From CAVXEF01 sp963827315 (lineage in GTDB: Bacteria > Planctomycetota > Phycisphaerae > Sedimentisphaerales > Anaerobacaceae), in contig CAWHAL010000004.1 in assembly GCA_963827315.1 (NCBI GenBank), forward strand, positions 186,001 to 250,000: DNA of 64,000 bases. Direction: 5' to 3'. Shown here one piece after another: positions 8,350-17,599 of this stretch (position 1 is its first letter; every line of letters begins with the position of its first letter). Made by a program: the position numbers and the translations under genes. The notes beneath the pieces were generated by a model. That model had not been told where the DNA came from. It made no database searches and saw only the letters and a program-made list of their open reading frames with translations.

Positions 8350-11097
8350 TTATCTTTTCATTGTTCCGCCATTACCTTGTGGCACATCGATTCTTTTTAG
8401 TGGTTGTAGGCGAACCGGGCCGAGCAGACCCGAATCACGAATCGGCCAGTTGGAAGCATCGAGCGGTTTATAGGCCTGGTTGACGATATTGATGTCATAG
8501 AAGTACTTCCAATTTATGTTGCGGCGGTCGAGGTCACGAACGCGATTGGCAGCAAGGTTGGTTACTTGCACTTGCAGCGTATTTTTGCCGGGTTGCAGAA
8601 ATTCGCCCACCCGAATTTGGAAAGGTTCGCACCAAAGCGTGCTGATGCAATGTCCATTTAGCGTAACGGCGGCGGTTTCGCAGACTCGGCCTAAATCCAG
8701 CAGCCAGTCATCGGCGTCCGGCGCTGGATGGTCGAATTCAATCGTATAGCGAGCCGTGCCGGCAAAGCGTTTTGCTTCGGCGTCATTGCGTGTTGTCCAG
8801 GAGCCCAATTGCTGCGTTTTGAAATCCGAAGGTAATACAGGGCCGCCGTCCACGAACTTCACTTCCCAGGTTCCTTTGATGGTTCGTGCAGAATCAATTT
8901 TCTCGAAATACTTCCAGTCTGGGCCGTTAATTTTCTGCTGCGTAAAGGTTCGCAGGATGCAAGACTGCCCCGGCTGCAATTGCAGATATACTTGTGTGCG
9001 GCCATCTTTTTGCTTGCGAATCGCGGCCAGCCCGACGCGGTTCTCAGAGAGGGGGTCCATAATCAGCACCGACTGTGCGGGCAAGCCGAGCGTTATCCAG
9101 CCATTCAATGCGCGGTCGCTGCGATTGGCGAGGAAATAGTGTCGTCCCTCGGAGTAGCTGCGTCGTACAAGCCGAACGCCCAAATCCACAATGGGTTCAC
9201 GGGGAACAGCCGTTTCCTGCAGAGCGGCTTCGAGCCGGCCAACCATCAGCCTGCCCTTACCCAGAGAAGCCTGCCGAATCTCCGTTTTTGCATCTTTGTT
9301 GAGCGTAATCTGGTTCAGAATCTTCTGTAAGGCCGCCCGGCGTTTTTCGAGGTCGCCCATACCGGGAACATCAGCCGGCAGAGACTCCTGGAAAATAATG
9401 GTTGCTCCCGCACGAGCAAGGTCCATAAGCTTTTCCATTGTAGTCAGCGGTATCAGGCGGCACGAGGGAACAACAATTGCCTGATAGTCATTTCCGCCCA
9501 GAAGCACTTTGCCTTTTTCAAAGCGGGTTTGTGTTAGAAAACCATCGGACACTGCATCGAAGGTGTAGCCTCGGTTCCACATTGTCATAGCGGCTTTGTA
9601 AAATGACGATTGCCTAAGCCATTTATCCTGATTGTGCATGGTAAACGGCATAAACAGTTCCCCCGTTTTTTGCCAGAAGTCATAAATCGGCAGGTATAAC
9701 AGGACATCGTTGTCAGCTTTACCCGATTGAAGGATGGATTGGCAGCGAGTTACATAAGCGTTGTACGCTGGTAAGTCATTCCAGAGTCCGCCTGTGGGAC
9801 CGAAGTTTACCGAGGCGTAAAACTGCCAACCCGGCCAAGGGGCTTCCGCCGGAGAATAAGGAATCCCATGAAAGGAGATATGATTTACACCCGCCAGGAA
9901 CAGAAGGTCGGTCGCGGACTTGACGTCGGAAAGAGAGGTCTGGAAATGCTCTCTGAGCCAGGTAAAAGACTCCGAAGAAATGAGGGTGTCTGCCTTCAAA
10001 TGGGCAGCGGAGGCGGCGAATTTCAGCATAGGGATTTGCTCTTCGTTCACTTGGCCGAAGATTTCCGTCTCAGGGATGTCAGAAGCGGCGTACAGGTCCA
10101 GCAGGTTTGCCGGGGCACCGTGTGCCTGATTACGGGAGAGACTGCCGTGGGTATGGCACCATTGCGTCCAGTGCTGAATGTAGGCCAGGTGCAAATCAGA
10201 AATCGTCTGCCGATAATCACACAGCACACGAGCTACGGTTTCCTGCGAACCCTCGCCGAACAAGGCTTCTAACTGCGTGCGCAGGTCATAGCCCCGCAGT
10301 GATTCGAACTCGCTGAAGAAATCCGGTGTCCATGTGGCGCCATAGTATTCAAAAGAGTCGTGGAAATGACAGTGAGGCATTTTGCCCTTGTAATCAGCGA
10401 AGGCTTTATCGAACTGCGCCAGGTAAAGGTTCAGGGCGGAAACCGAATAGGGGTCCAGCACATATCCTTGTCCGCCCGGCGCGGCCCGTTTGACTTTTTG
10501 AATGGGACTTTTTAGTGTGACGGCGTAAAGCCGCCACTGACCCTGCGGAGCATTCCAATTGAGCCGGCCCTGGTTCACCTGGTCGGTGATGTCTATTCTT
10601 TGGCCTTTATCCGAAATCGCCAGCAGACACTGCAATTGTCCTTCAGGCAGTTCGGATGTCAACTTTTGGCCACCAGCGAGGCCATAACGTTTCAGTACGA
10701 CCTGGCCTGATGCGTTTTTTTCCGAGACACTCGGTCCGCCGAACGGCCAGCCGGTGCCGGTAGCCATATCGACGCCCAGTCCCAATTGGGAGGCTGTTTC
10801 GGTGGTGTGTGCGAGCATATCCATCCATTTCGGCGACAGAAAGTTGATGAACTGATTCTCGTACCCTTTTACGCCATAGATGGGACAGATTTCGATCCCG
10901 CCCAGGCCGGCTTCCCGATATTGACTGAGCAGCCGCGTCAGATTGGCTTTATCGACGGCACTGCCCAGCCACCACCATCGTGTCCAGGGGCGGTTTTGCT
11001 GTGTAGGCGCTGGCCAGTTTAGTTCACTCGAGGCGCAGCCGATAGCAAGAAACATCAGCCCAGTCGCAGCAATCCAAAGCATCCAACTGCGTCGCAC
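8350..11097 (-). CDS. GH106-like glycoside hydrolase (alpha-L-rhamnosidase-related), lipoprotein
   Basis: The 915-residue product has a lipoprotein signal ending in the lipobox LAIGC, so it should be anchored outside the cytoplasmic membrane. The mature start (WTRWWWLGSAVDKANL and GGIEICPIYGVKGYE) and the ATGTGWPFGG segment are characteristic of the large GH106/rhamnosidase-related family. The C-terminal 150 residues look like a beta-sandwich domain (LDLGRVCETAAVTLNG). The start is a GTG at 11097. The next gene upstream on the same strand encodes a GH28 enzyme, and together they fit rhamnogalacturonan or pectin breakdown. Exact substrate is an inference, since related families also hold other specificities. 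Confidence 0.85.
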   Translation of the reverse strand: MRRSWMLWIAATGLMFLAIGCASSELNWPAPTQQNRPWTRWWWLGSAVDKANLTRLLSQYREAGLGGIEICPIYGVKGYENQFINFLSPKWMDMLAHTTETASQLGLGVDMATGTGWPFGGPSVSEKNASGQVVLKRYGLAGGQKLTSELPEGQLQCLLAISDKGQRIDITDQVNQGRLNWNAPQGQWRLYAVTLKSPIQKVKRAAPGGQGYVLDPYSVSALNLYLAQFDKAFADYKGKMPHCHFHDSFEYYGATWTPDFFSEFESLRGYDLRTQLEALFGEGSQETVARVLCDYRQTISDLHLAYIQHWTQWCHTHGSLSRNQAHGAPANLLDLYAASDIPETEIFGQVNEEQIPMLKFAASAAHLKADTLISSESFTWLREHFQTSLSDVKSATDLLFLAGVNHISFHGIPYSPAEAPWPGWQFYASVNFGPTGGLWNDLPAYNAYVTRCQSILQSGKADNDVLLYLPIYDFWQKTGELFMPFTMHNQDKWLRQSSFYKAAMTMWNRGYTFDAVSDGFLTQTRFEKGKVLLGGNDYQAIVVPSCRLIPLTTMEKLMDLARAGATIIFQESLPADVPGMGDLEKRRAALQKILNQITLNKDAKTEIRQASLGKGRLMVGRLEAALQETAVPREPIVDLGVRLVRRSYSEGRHYFLANRSDRALNGWITLGLPAQSVLIMDPLSENRVGLAAIRKQKDGRTQVYLQLQPGQSCILRTFTQQKINGPDWKYFEKIDSARTIKGTWEVKFVDGGPVLPSDFKTQQLGSWTTRNDAEAKRFAGTARYTIEFDHPAPDADDWLLDLGRVCETAAVTLNGHCISTLWCEPFQIRVGEFLQPGKNTLQVQVTNLAANRVRDLDRRNINWKYFYDINIVNQAYKPLDASNWPIRDSGLLGPVRLQPLKRIDVPQGNGGTMKR

Positions 11098-11169
11098 AAA
11101 ACACCTGCATCTAATTTAGGTTTTCTGAAAGGCTTGAATCTTACGAATATCTTTACAGACAGCACAAAA

Positions 11170-12609
11170 TTACAATCCGTTCATATTTTCACAGTTTTCA
11201 AACTTAACTTTGGAGCTGTCTTTTGTTTCCACGCGGACATTCTTAAACGTCCAGTTTTCCGCGTTTTTGACGGAACCAGCTTTGGATGCGGTAATAGACA
11301 CATTTTCAAGGAAGAAGCTGCTGGCCTTCTGATTTTCGCGTCCCCGCACAGAGAACGCGGTCTCTGAATCAAGGGCCTTGACGTTTTTAATCGTAACATC
11401 GCGAATGTAAGGAGTTCCCTGTTTTTCAGGAACTTTCTGCATCAGCACAGACCAGTGATGCGGAAGTTTTTTGCCCTCGCTCTTAATTTGTTTTCGCACA
11501 GCCTCAGGAATAGTATTATAAGCTGGATACCAGTCGTAGTCCAGCTCGACCGCCCGCTTGACCTTGTTCATCTGCACATCGTGGATATGAATATCGTGTA
11601 CGGTTCCGCCGCGTCCCTGAGTGGATTTGAAACGAATGCCCGCCTGGGTTCCATAGGCTTTAAGATTATATGCTTCGACATTGTAGATACCACCGGAGGT
11701 CTCGCTGCCGCAGGTAATCATACCATGCCCCGCACGGGCGATACAGTCACGGATGATAACATTTGCCGTAGGTTTATTTACGCGCAGGCCATCCGCATCG
11801 CGACCGGCCTTTAAGCAGAAGTTGTCGTCGTTACAGTTAATATCGCAGTTTTGCACGAGGATATTCGTGGACGAATCGATGTCGATGCCGTCTGAGCTTG
11901 GCCCGACTTCGTCACCACGATTTGCCTGGATGGTCAGCCCATCCACAATGACATTGGTGCAAAAGCAAATATGAACGGTCCAGAAGCCCGGCTCTTTAAG
12001 GGTCAGCCCTTCAATCGAGACATTCGATGATTTATAGACGAGGATTAATCGCGGCCTTTTACAGTCATAATCCACTATCCACCGCAATCCTTTAGCGCTG
12101 TATTCATCGCGCATCTTCCAGTATTTTTTCCACCAGACGGCGCCGGAGCCGTCAATGGTACCTTCGCCGTATATCTTCACAGCGGACAGGTTATGCGCGT
12201 TAATGAGGGCGGCGGGCCAATAAGTTTCAATCCCTGCCACACGGGTGAATACCTGCGGATAGGCTGAATCATCCTGCACTCCCTTAAGAACAACCCTTTT
12301 ATCAACCCGCAGGTTCACCCTGTCTTTCAAGAAGACCGAGCCTGTCATATAAATCCCGGGCGAAAAGATTATCGTGCCGCCACCTGATGTTGCACAGGTA
12401 TCTATCGCCTTTTGAATCGCCTGGGTACAGACGGTATTGGCATCACCCTTTGCGCCGTAATCACACGCATTGAATTCCAGCGCCGCAGTCTTTGACTTAT
12501 TCGCAACCGCCGGCTGAGCTAATCCGGCCAACACGCCGGCAAATGTAAAGAAAATCAGACAGCGGATTGTTCCGGCCGGTTTTTTTGTACGCTGCTTCTG
12601 TTGATTCAT
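11170..12609 (-). CDS. Glycoside hydrolase family 28 (polygalacturonase-like), secreted
   Basis: The 479-residue product has an N-terminal signal peptide (about residues 1-36) and then a right-handed beta-helix. GH28 landmarks are visible: FNACDYGAKGD at the start, SSDGIDIDSS (in place of NTDG), CNDDNFCLKAGRD with the catalytic Asp pair, RAGHGMITCGSE with the catalytic His, and GIRFKSTQGRGG (the RIK-like motif). It should hydrolyse alpha-1,4-galacturonosyl links in pectin, probably as an exo-enzyme. It is 72 nt upstream of the GH106-like gene on the same strand, so the two are probably one operon. Confidence 0.92.
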   Translation of the reverse strand: MNQQKQRTKKPAGTIRCLIFFTFAGVLAGLAQPAVANKSKTAALEFNACDYGAKGDANTVCTQAIQKAIDTCATSGGGTIIFSPGIYMTGSVFLKDRVNLRVDKRVVLKGVQDDSAYPQVFTRVAGIETYWPAALINAHNLSAVKIYGEGTIDGSGAVWWKKYWKMRDEYSAKGLRWIVDYDCKRPRLILVYKSSNVSIEGLTLKEPGFWTVHICFCTNVIVDGLTIQANRGDEVGPSSDGIDIDSSTNILVQNCDINCNDDNFCLKAGRDADGLRVNKPTANVIIRDCIARAGHGMITCGSETSGGIYNVEAYNLKAYGTQAGIRFKSTQGRGGTVHDIHIHDVQMNKVKRAVELDYDWYPAYNTIPEAVRKQIKSEGKKLPHHWSVLMQKVPEKQGTPYIRDVTIKNVKALDSETAFSVRGRENQKASSFFLENVSITASKAGSVKNAENWTFKNVRVETKDSSKVKFENCENMNGL

Positions 12610-12726
12610 TTTACGTTTCCTGCCAACATAACGGTTATGGCCATTATAACGGCGGATTATATGGTTTGCACGGATTTTTTTACCACAGAGACCACCGAGA
12701 AAATACGAAAAATTGTAGTTTTTTTC

Positions 12727-12755
12727 TTGACATTTCGGCCATATATGATTACCAT
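12727..12755 (+). promoter_or_regulatory. Candidate promoter of the HAF-repeat gene
   Basis: TTGACA (12727-12732), 17 nt, TACCAT (12750-12755). A strong AGGAGG at 12775-12780 precedes the ATG at 12785. Confidence 0.45.
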
Positions 12756-12784
12756 TTATACGGTATCATAAAGCAGGAGGGATT

Positions 12785-13891
12785 ATGCAGGTCGCAAAGG
12801 CGTTTCTTTTTGCAGGGGCGATTCTTTTTATCCTCGCCGGTTCTGCTTATGCGTACCGCCCCATTATAGACCTTAAGACCCTCGGCGGCAGCGAAAGTCA
12901 GGCTTGGTCCATCAACGACGACGGCCAGATTGTAGGCTGGGCTCGGGACAGTTCCGGCCATGTCCGTGCCTGTCTTTTTGACCTGACAGGCGGCGGGGCC
13001 AATAAGAGCCTTGGCGGCACGGAAAGTTACGCTTGGTCCATCAACGACAATGGCCAGATTGTTGGCTCGGCTTATAACCTCTACGGCAATGTCCGTGCTT
13101 GTCTTTTTGATCCGACAGGCGGTGGGGCCAATACATACCTTGGACGCACCGACGTACCTTGGAGAGCGGGTGCGGCCTATTCCATCAACAACAACGGCCG
13201 GATTGTTGGCCAGGATGGTTCCACTTTTCATGCCTATCTTTTCGGCCCGACTGGCGGCGGGAATGATAAAGACCTTGGGTCCCTCGGAGGCTCCCACAGC
13301 AGGGCCTATTCCATCAACGACAATAACCAGATTGTGGGTTATGCTTGGATAACGATCGGCGATCACCGTGCTTGTCTTTTTGACTCTACAGGCAATGGGG
13401 CTAATATCAACCTCGGAACCCTCGGCGGCTATCCCCAAAGTGATGCTCGGTCTATCAACGACAACAACCAGATTGTGGGCTATGCTTATAAAGATATATT
13501 CCAAGGCGGTTACCGTGCCTGTCTCTTTGACCCGACAGGCGGCGGTGCCAATAAAGACCTCAAAACCCTCGGCAGCGGTGATAGTTTAGCCTATTCTATC
13601 AACGACAACGGCCAGATTGTAGGTCAAGCTAATGGTCTCGCCTGTCTTTTTGACCCGACAGGTGGCGGTAATAATATAGACCTTAATACCTTTATAAACC
13701 CTGCTTCTGGCTGGACACTCCAGTACGCGTATAGCATAAACAATAACGGCTGGATTGTAGGGGAAGGTATTAACGCCGCTGGTCAAACTCACGCGTATCT
13801 GCTTATACCGGAGCCCACCTCCATTTTAATATTGGGCTTAGGCGGTATCCTGATTGCCTTGCGACGCAGGCGGCGAGAACCCCCAGGATAA
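12785..13891 (+). CDS. HAF-repeat exported protein with PEP-CTERM sorting signal
   Basis: The 368-residue product has a signal peptide (to about residue 23, cleaved after AYA). It is then built of seven imperfect repeats, each with a core such as SINDNGQIVG and a second strand such as RACLFDPTGGG, typical of HAF-repeat surface proteins. It ends in a PEP-CTERM signal: the motif PEPTS, a hydrophobic helix (ILILGLGGILIAL) and an Arg cluster. An exosortase should therefore remove the tail and anchor or release the protein at the surface; no exosortase is in the window. Ligand and role are unknown. Start is supported by AGGAGG 4 nt before the ATG. Confidence 0.85.
   Translation: MQVAKAFLFAGAILFILAGSAYAYRPIIDLKTLGGSESQAWSINDDGQIVGWARDSSGHVRACLFDLTGGGANKSLGGTESYAWSINDNGQIVGSAYNLYGNVRACLFDPTGGGANTYLGRTDVPWRAGAAYSINNNGRIVGQDGSTFHAYLFGPTGGGNDKDLGSLGGSHSRAYSINDNNQIVGYAWITIGDHRACLFDSTGNGANINLGTLGGYPQSDARSINDNNQIVGYAYKDIFQGGYRACLFDPTGGGANKDLKTLGSGDSLAYSINDNGQIVGQANGLACLFDPTGGGNNIDLNTFINPASGWTLQYAYSINNNGWIVGEGINAAGQTHAYLLIPEPTSILILGLGGILIALRRRRREPPG
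12890..13780 (+). repeat. Seven HAF-type coding repeats
   Basis: The motif S-I-N-[DN]-[DN]-[GN]-x-I-V-G occurs seven times at spacings of about 40-50 codons. Neighbouring copies keep long stretches of DNA identity, for example around 13020-13080 and 13590-13620. Confidence 0.8.
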
Positions 13892-13900
13892 ACCTAGGGG

Positions 13901-15115
13901 CTAAACAGAAACTTTTAGTTTTGCGAATTTTCGTTTGCCGACCTGAATAATCATACCATCAGCAGGCGTGATTTCGGCATTGGGGTCGCTGATTTTATTG
14001 CCATTGATACTGACGGCAGACTGCACTTTTATCATTCGCTTTGCCTCACTGGTGCTCGATACGAGTTTGCAGTGCACCAGGAGTTTGCTTGCCATAATCG
14101 GCTCAGCAGATATTTTGACCTGCGGTATGTCGTCAGGCAGTCGGCCCTGAGCGAAGACCCTGTCGAATTCGGCGGCGGCGAGCTGAGCGGTTTTGTCATT
14201 GTAAAATTCCGACACGATTGTTTTACCCAAGAGGACCTTCGCCTCTTTGGGGTGTGTTTTGCCGGGGTCGGTCAATTCTGCAATTTTTTCGGTCGGCAGG
14301 CTGGTTAAAAGCGTAAAGTAATTTTCCATCATATCGTCGGAGATGCTCATAATTTTGCCGAACATATCGGACGGCTCATCGGTTACGCCGATGTAATTGC
14401 CTTTTGATTTACTCATTTTTTCTTTGCCGTCGAGGCCGATGAGGATAGGCGTAGTGATTACGACCTGCGGTGTTTGGCCATAAGCGCGCTGGATGTCCCG
14501 GCCGATGAGGTTGTTGAATGTCTGGTCTGTTCCGCCAAGCTCAACATCGCTTTTGATTACCACGGAGTCATATCCCTGCATCAAGGGATAAATAAATTCG
14601 TGGGTATAAACATCAATGTCGTTCTGCAGCCGCAACTTGAAGCTATCTCTTTGAAGCATCTGTGCAACGGTCTTTTTTGCAGCAAGCTGAATAAGTTCCA
14701 TAAGACTCATTTTTTCGAGCCATTCGCTGTTATGTCTTATTTCAAGTTTATCTTTTGAGGTATCGAGAATTTTTCCAGCCTGTGCGAGGTATGTTTTCGC
14801 ATTTTTTTCTATTTGCTCGGGCGACAGCATCGGCCTTGTTGTATTTTGCCCTGTCGGGTCACCGATACGTGCGGTGTAGTCGCCGATGATAAGGACGGCC
14901 TTGTGGCCGAGGTCCTGAAACTGGCGGAGCTTGCGCAGCACGACGGTATGGCCGAGATGTATGTCGGGGCTGGTTGGGTCCAGGCCGAGCTTGATGCGAA
15001 GCTGTCTGTCTTTTTTGGCTGCGTCGGTCAGTTTATCGGCCAGCTCCTGCTCGGTAAAAATCTCAACTGTGCTGCGACTCAGCAGTTTAACTTGTTCTGC
15101 GATTTTTGCTTTCAT
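13901..15115 (-). CDS. tyrS: Tyrosyl-tRNA synthetase
   Basis: Class I aminoacyl-tRNA synthetase that charges tRNA-Tyr. The 404-residue product has the HLGH signature (HIGH) near residue 54, the GDYTARIGDPTG active-site segment, and KMSKS near residue 235. An S4 RNA-binding domain fills the last 60 residues. The class-defining sequence (LGLDPTSPDIHLGH) matches the TyrZ-like subgroup rather than E. coli TyrS. It is last in a minus-strand run hldD - membrane protein - GNAT - tyrS and is convergent with the HAF gene, whose stop is 9 nt away. No T-box leader is visible. Confidence 0.95.
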   Translation of the reverse strand: MKAKIAEQVKLLSRSTVEIFTEQELADKLTDAAKKDRQLRIKLGLDPTSPDIHLGHTVVLRKLRQFQDLGHKAVLIIGDYTARIGDPTGQNTTRPMLSPEQIEKNAKTYLAQAGKILDTSKDKLEIRHNSEWLEKMSLMELIQLAAKKTVAQMLQRDSFKLRLQNDIDVYTHEFIYPLMQGYDSVVIKSDVELGGTDQTFNNLIGRDIQRAYGQTPQVVITTPILIGLDGKEKMSKSKGNYIGVTDEPSDMFGKIMSISDDMMENYFTLLTSLPTEKIAELTDPGKTHPKEAKVLLGKTIVSEFYNDKTAQLAAAEFDRVFAQGRLPDDIPQVKISAEPIMASKLLVHCKLVSSTSEAKRMIKVQSAVSINGNKISDPNAEITPADGMIIQVGKRKFAKLKVSV

Positions 15116-15197
15116 AGATTACCAATACCCAAAGCAGGGGAAATTATAAAGAAGGAGGAGATTTTAAGCAAGGCATAACAATTTTGGTTCGACAGGC

Positions 15198-15734
15198 TCA
15201 CCATTTGTTGCCGAGCAAATCCACATCGCCGGAAGGAAAGTCTTTGAGAGCGAGCGGAAAGTACATTTTGACGCTTTCGGGCGGCATTTCGATACGGAGG
15301 CCGTTTTCAGCGCGTATAAATTTGCTTTTGTATATCTGGCGCCAGCCGGTGCGGGCATAGACCGTTTTTATTTTTTCCTGTGTAAAGAGTAGGCCGAAAT
15401 CGAATTTTCGTATGAGTGCCTCTTGCATTGCGGCTTTTAATACGGAGTCGCTCAATTGTCGGCCACGGTATTCCGGGAGGACGCAGACATTTTGAACTCC
15501 GGCAACTCGACGATTTCTGCCGCCGACCCTTATGGTCCTGTCGATTACGCCGACATAGGCGATTACGTTACCATCATCTTCAATAATCGCGGAAAATGCA
15601 GGCTTGTTATCATTTAGATAATAAGTTTTCGAGTATGTATCTTTATGGTGTGGAAAACAAACAGCTAAAGTTTTTCCGATAGCGGTGTTGAGTTCTTCGC
15701 TGATTTCAGTTTCTTTTACTATTCGGGGCTGCAT
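15198..15734 (-). CDS. GNAT-family N-acetyltransferase
   Basis: The 178-residue product has the GNAT acetyl-CoA-binding core: a central strand (AGVQNVCVLPEYRGRQLSD) with the R/Q-x-x-G-x-G/A-like loop written as RGRQLSD, followed by the alpha helix SVLKAAMQEA. The substrate cannot be read from sequence. Its ATG overlaps the end of the upstream membrane-protein gene by 16 nt, which suggests translational coupling. Confidence 0.75.
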   Translation of the reverse strand: MQPRIVKETEISEELNTAIGKTLAVCFPHHKDTYSKTYYLNDNKPAFSAIIEDDGNVIAYVGVIDRTIRVGGRNRRVAGVQNVCVLPEYRGRQLSDSVLKAAMQEALIRKFDFGLLFTQEKIKTVYARTGWRQIYKSKFIRAENGLRIEMPPESVKMYFPLALKDFPSGDVDLLGNKW

Positions 15735-16243
15735 GGAGATTTTTTTGCCTGTATTTGCTTCGAATACGATTTAACGGCGAAGGCATAAGGGACAAGCGCT
15801 GCGAGGAAGAAAGCAACACATATAGGTTTTATCCAGTCGTGGGGTATGATGTTAAGAAGCGGCTTTGCGCTGCTGGGCCAAAACACTTGCGTGTCCAAGT
15901 GATAGATTCCGTCTATGAATACGTGAAGCCAGACGCCGAGCACGCCGGAGATGAGCATCTTCCAAAGATTGGTTTTGTAAGGGATGCGTAATGCCTGCAT
16001 CAACCTTTCAAATAATGGTCGAGCCTGGTATGCAGCCAGCGCCCAGACGATACCTACGGCGGCGCCAATCAGAAATGTATGAGCGTATCTGTGCCACGGC
16101 CGACCGAGCCCAAGTATTCTTATCACCAGCACCTCAATATCAACGATGATGTTAGCGAAAACGAATACGGGCATATCGAGCCACTTTCTAAAAATGAGCC
16201 CGACAAATGCACTCGGCCCAAAATGATACGGCGTAGTCGGCAT
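15719..16243 (-). CDS. Integral membrane protein of unknown function
   Basis: The 174-residue product starts MPTTPYHFGPSAFVGL and has about four hydrophobic helices with conserved-looking His and Asp residues near their ends (DIEVLV, RYAHTFLIG, WLHVFIDGIYH). This pattern resembles membrane-bound metal-dependent hydrolases of the YdjM/DUF457 type, but the match is by eye only. It lies between hldD and the GNAT gene with 30 nt to hldD. Confidence 0.6.
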   Translation of the reverse strand: MPTTPYHFGPSAFVGLIFRKWLDMPVFVFANIIVDIEVLVIRILGLGRPWHRYAHTFLIGAAVGIVWALAAYQARPLFERLMQALRIPYKTNLWKMLISGVLGVWLHVFIDGIYHLDTQVFWPSSAKPLLNIIPHDWIKPICVAFFLAALVPYAFAVKSYSKQIQAKKSPCSPE

Positions 16244-16273
16244 AAAGTATCCTGCTCAAATGAATGAGACCAG

Positions 16274-17272
16274 CTAAGAACAGGTCAAATAACCTTTCTT
16301 TTGAAGGTAGTTTTGGACATAGTCACTGATGGCGTCTTCGAGAGGTGTGGTTGGTTTATTGTAACCTGCTTTGCGGAGTTTGGTAATGTCGGCTTCGGTG
16401 AAATATTGATACTGGCTGCGCAAATTTTGTGGCATATCGATGTATTCGATTCCCTCGACTTTGCTCGGGACAGGGTTCGGCGATTTACCCATCGCGGCGA
16501 AGACGGCCTTTACCATATCGTTCCACGTACGAGCTTTTCCGGTGCCGATGTTAAACAGGCCGGTTATTTTTGGGTTGTCATAAAAAAAGAGCGTCATATC
16601 GACGGCGTCCTTTACGTAAAGGAAATCCCGCTTGTATTCGCCATCGGCGTAGTCAGGGTTGTGGGATTTAAACAGGCGAACCTTGCCGGTCGCGTTTATC
16701 TGCTCGAAGGCCTTTAAGATGAAACTTCGCATATCGGCTTTGTGATATTCGTTGGGGCCGAAGACATTGAAGTATTTTAAGCCGACGATTTTTTTCAGTA
16801 ACCCTGCTCTTAGTGCCCACAGGTCGAAAAGCTGTTTTGAATGGGCGTACATATTCAAAGGTTTCAATTGGTGTATTTTTTCTTCGTCGTCGGAGAAGCC
16901 TTTTGAGCCGTCGCCGTAGGTGGCGGCGCTTGAGGCGTAGATAAAGCGGATGCCGGCGTCGGTCGCAAACTTCGCCAGGGTTTTGGAGTATTCGTAGTTA
17001 TTTTTTATCAGGTATGAGGCGTCTGTTTCGGTGGTGCTGGTGCAGGCCCCCATATGGAAAACCGCCTCGATGGGCGGTGCGATTTTATTTTCGACGACCA
17101 TATCGAGGAAGTTGTCTTTTTCGACGTAGTCGGCGAAGGAAAGATTCGTTAGGTTGGGTCTCTGTTCGCAACCGGACTGGTCAACGACGAGAATATCGGT
17201 GATGCCTCGAGAGTTTAACGCGGCGATTATTGCTGAGCCGATAAAGCCGGCTCCGCCGGTGACTATTATCAT
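16274..17272 (-). CDS. hldD: ADP-L-glycero-D-manno-heptose 6-epimerase (HldD-like SDR epimerase)
   Basis: NAD(P)-dependent extended-SDR epimerase that makes the heptose donor for lipopolysaccharide inner core. The N-terminal Rossmann motif is MIIVTGGAGFIGS, the active site is SSAATYGDG with YAHSK supplying Tyr and Lys, and the substrate segment KYFNVFGPNEYHK matches HldD well. The start at 17272 was chosen because AAGGA lies 7 nt upstream; an ATG at 17290 would add six residues. It heads the operon running to tyrS, from the promoter at 17340-17368. Presence of hldD supports a Gram-negative-type LPS. Confidence 0.88.
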   Translation of the reverse strand: MIIVTGGAGFIGSAIIAALNSRGITDILVVDQSGCEQRPNLTNLSFADYVEKDNFLDMVVENKIAPPIEAVFHMGACTSTTETDASYLIKNNYEYSKTLAKFATDAGIRFIYASSAATYGDGSKGFSDDEEKIHQLKPLNMYAHSKQLFDLWALRAGLLKKIVGLKYFNVFGPNEYHKADMRSFILKAFEQINATGKVRLFKSHNPDYADGEYKRDFLYVKDAVDMTLFFYDNPKITGLFNIGTGKARTWNDMVKAVFAAMGKSPNPVPSKVEGIEYIDMPQNLRSQYQYFTEADITKLRKAGYNKPTTPLEDAISDYVQNYLQKKGYLTCS

Positions 17273-17339
17273 TCGTGTGTCCTTGTTCATAGTTCATTGT
17301 TCATTTCTGGCTACAGCTTGGTGCCTGAACCAAGACAAG

Positions 17340-17368
17340 AGGATAATTAGCCGGTGCGGGCGTGTCAA
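17340..17368 (-). promoter_or_regulatory. Candidate sigma70 promoter for the hldD operon
   Basis: On the minus strand TTGACA (17368-17363), 17 nt, TATCCT (17345-17340). It lies 25 nt downstream of the terminator of the preceding small unit, so the two units are insulated. Confidence 0.6.
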
Positions 17369-17393
17369 ATGCTAAAAGTGACTCGACGCGTGT

Positions 17394-17419
17394 AAAAAAA
17401 ACCGCCCGAAAACGGGCGG
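17394..17419 (-). terminator. Rho-independent terminator
   Basis: On the minus strand a 7-bp stem CCGCCCG / CGGGCGG with a TTTT loop (17419-17402) is followed directly by eight T (17401-17394). It ends the small transcription unit read from 17628. Confidence 0.9.
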
Positions 17420-17457
17420 TGTAAGAGAAGCAAAACAAAAAATAATTTCGTGTACTT

Positions 17458-17574
17458 CTAACACAAAGCAATGTAGCTTGCAATTGCCAGAAGCAGGATG
17501 CGCCTTTTGTTAGAGGTAAACGGCATCCAAAACTCGTAATAAAATCTTTTCATCATCATTCTTCTAAAAACCAT
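17458..17574 (-). CDS. Candidate 38-residue small protein in its own transcription unit
   Basis: An ORF of 38 codons begins at ATG 17574 directly after GGAGG, and an internal ATG triplet follows at codons 6-8. The peptide is basic then hydrophobic (SNKRRILLLAIASYIALC at the end), compatible with one membrane helix. It sits between a near-consensus promoter (17600-17628) and a strong terminator (17394-17419). The Shine-Dalgarno site abuts the first ATG and is 15 nt from the second, so neither spacing is ideal. The transcript may equally be a non-coding RNA of about 200 nt. Confidence 0.4.
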   Translation of the reverse strand: MVFRRMMMKRFYYEFWMPFTSNKRRILLLAIASYIALC

Positions 17575-17599
17575 CCTCCGAAGCAATTCTTATGATGAA

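Noticed and set aside
12749..13504. 251-codon minus-strand ORF with repeated VVVDGP text
   Set aside because: It is the antisense of the HAF repeats; the regularity comes from the repeats on the other strand.
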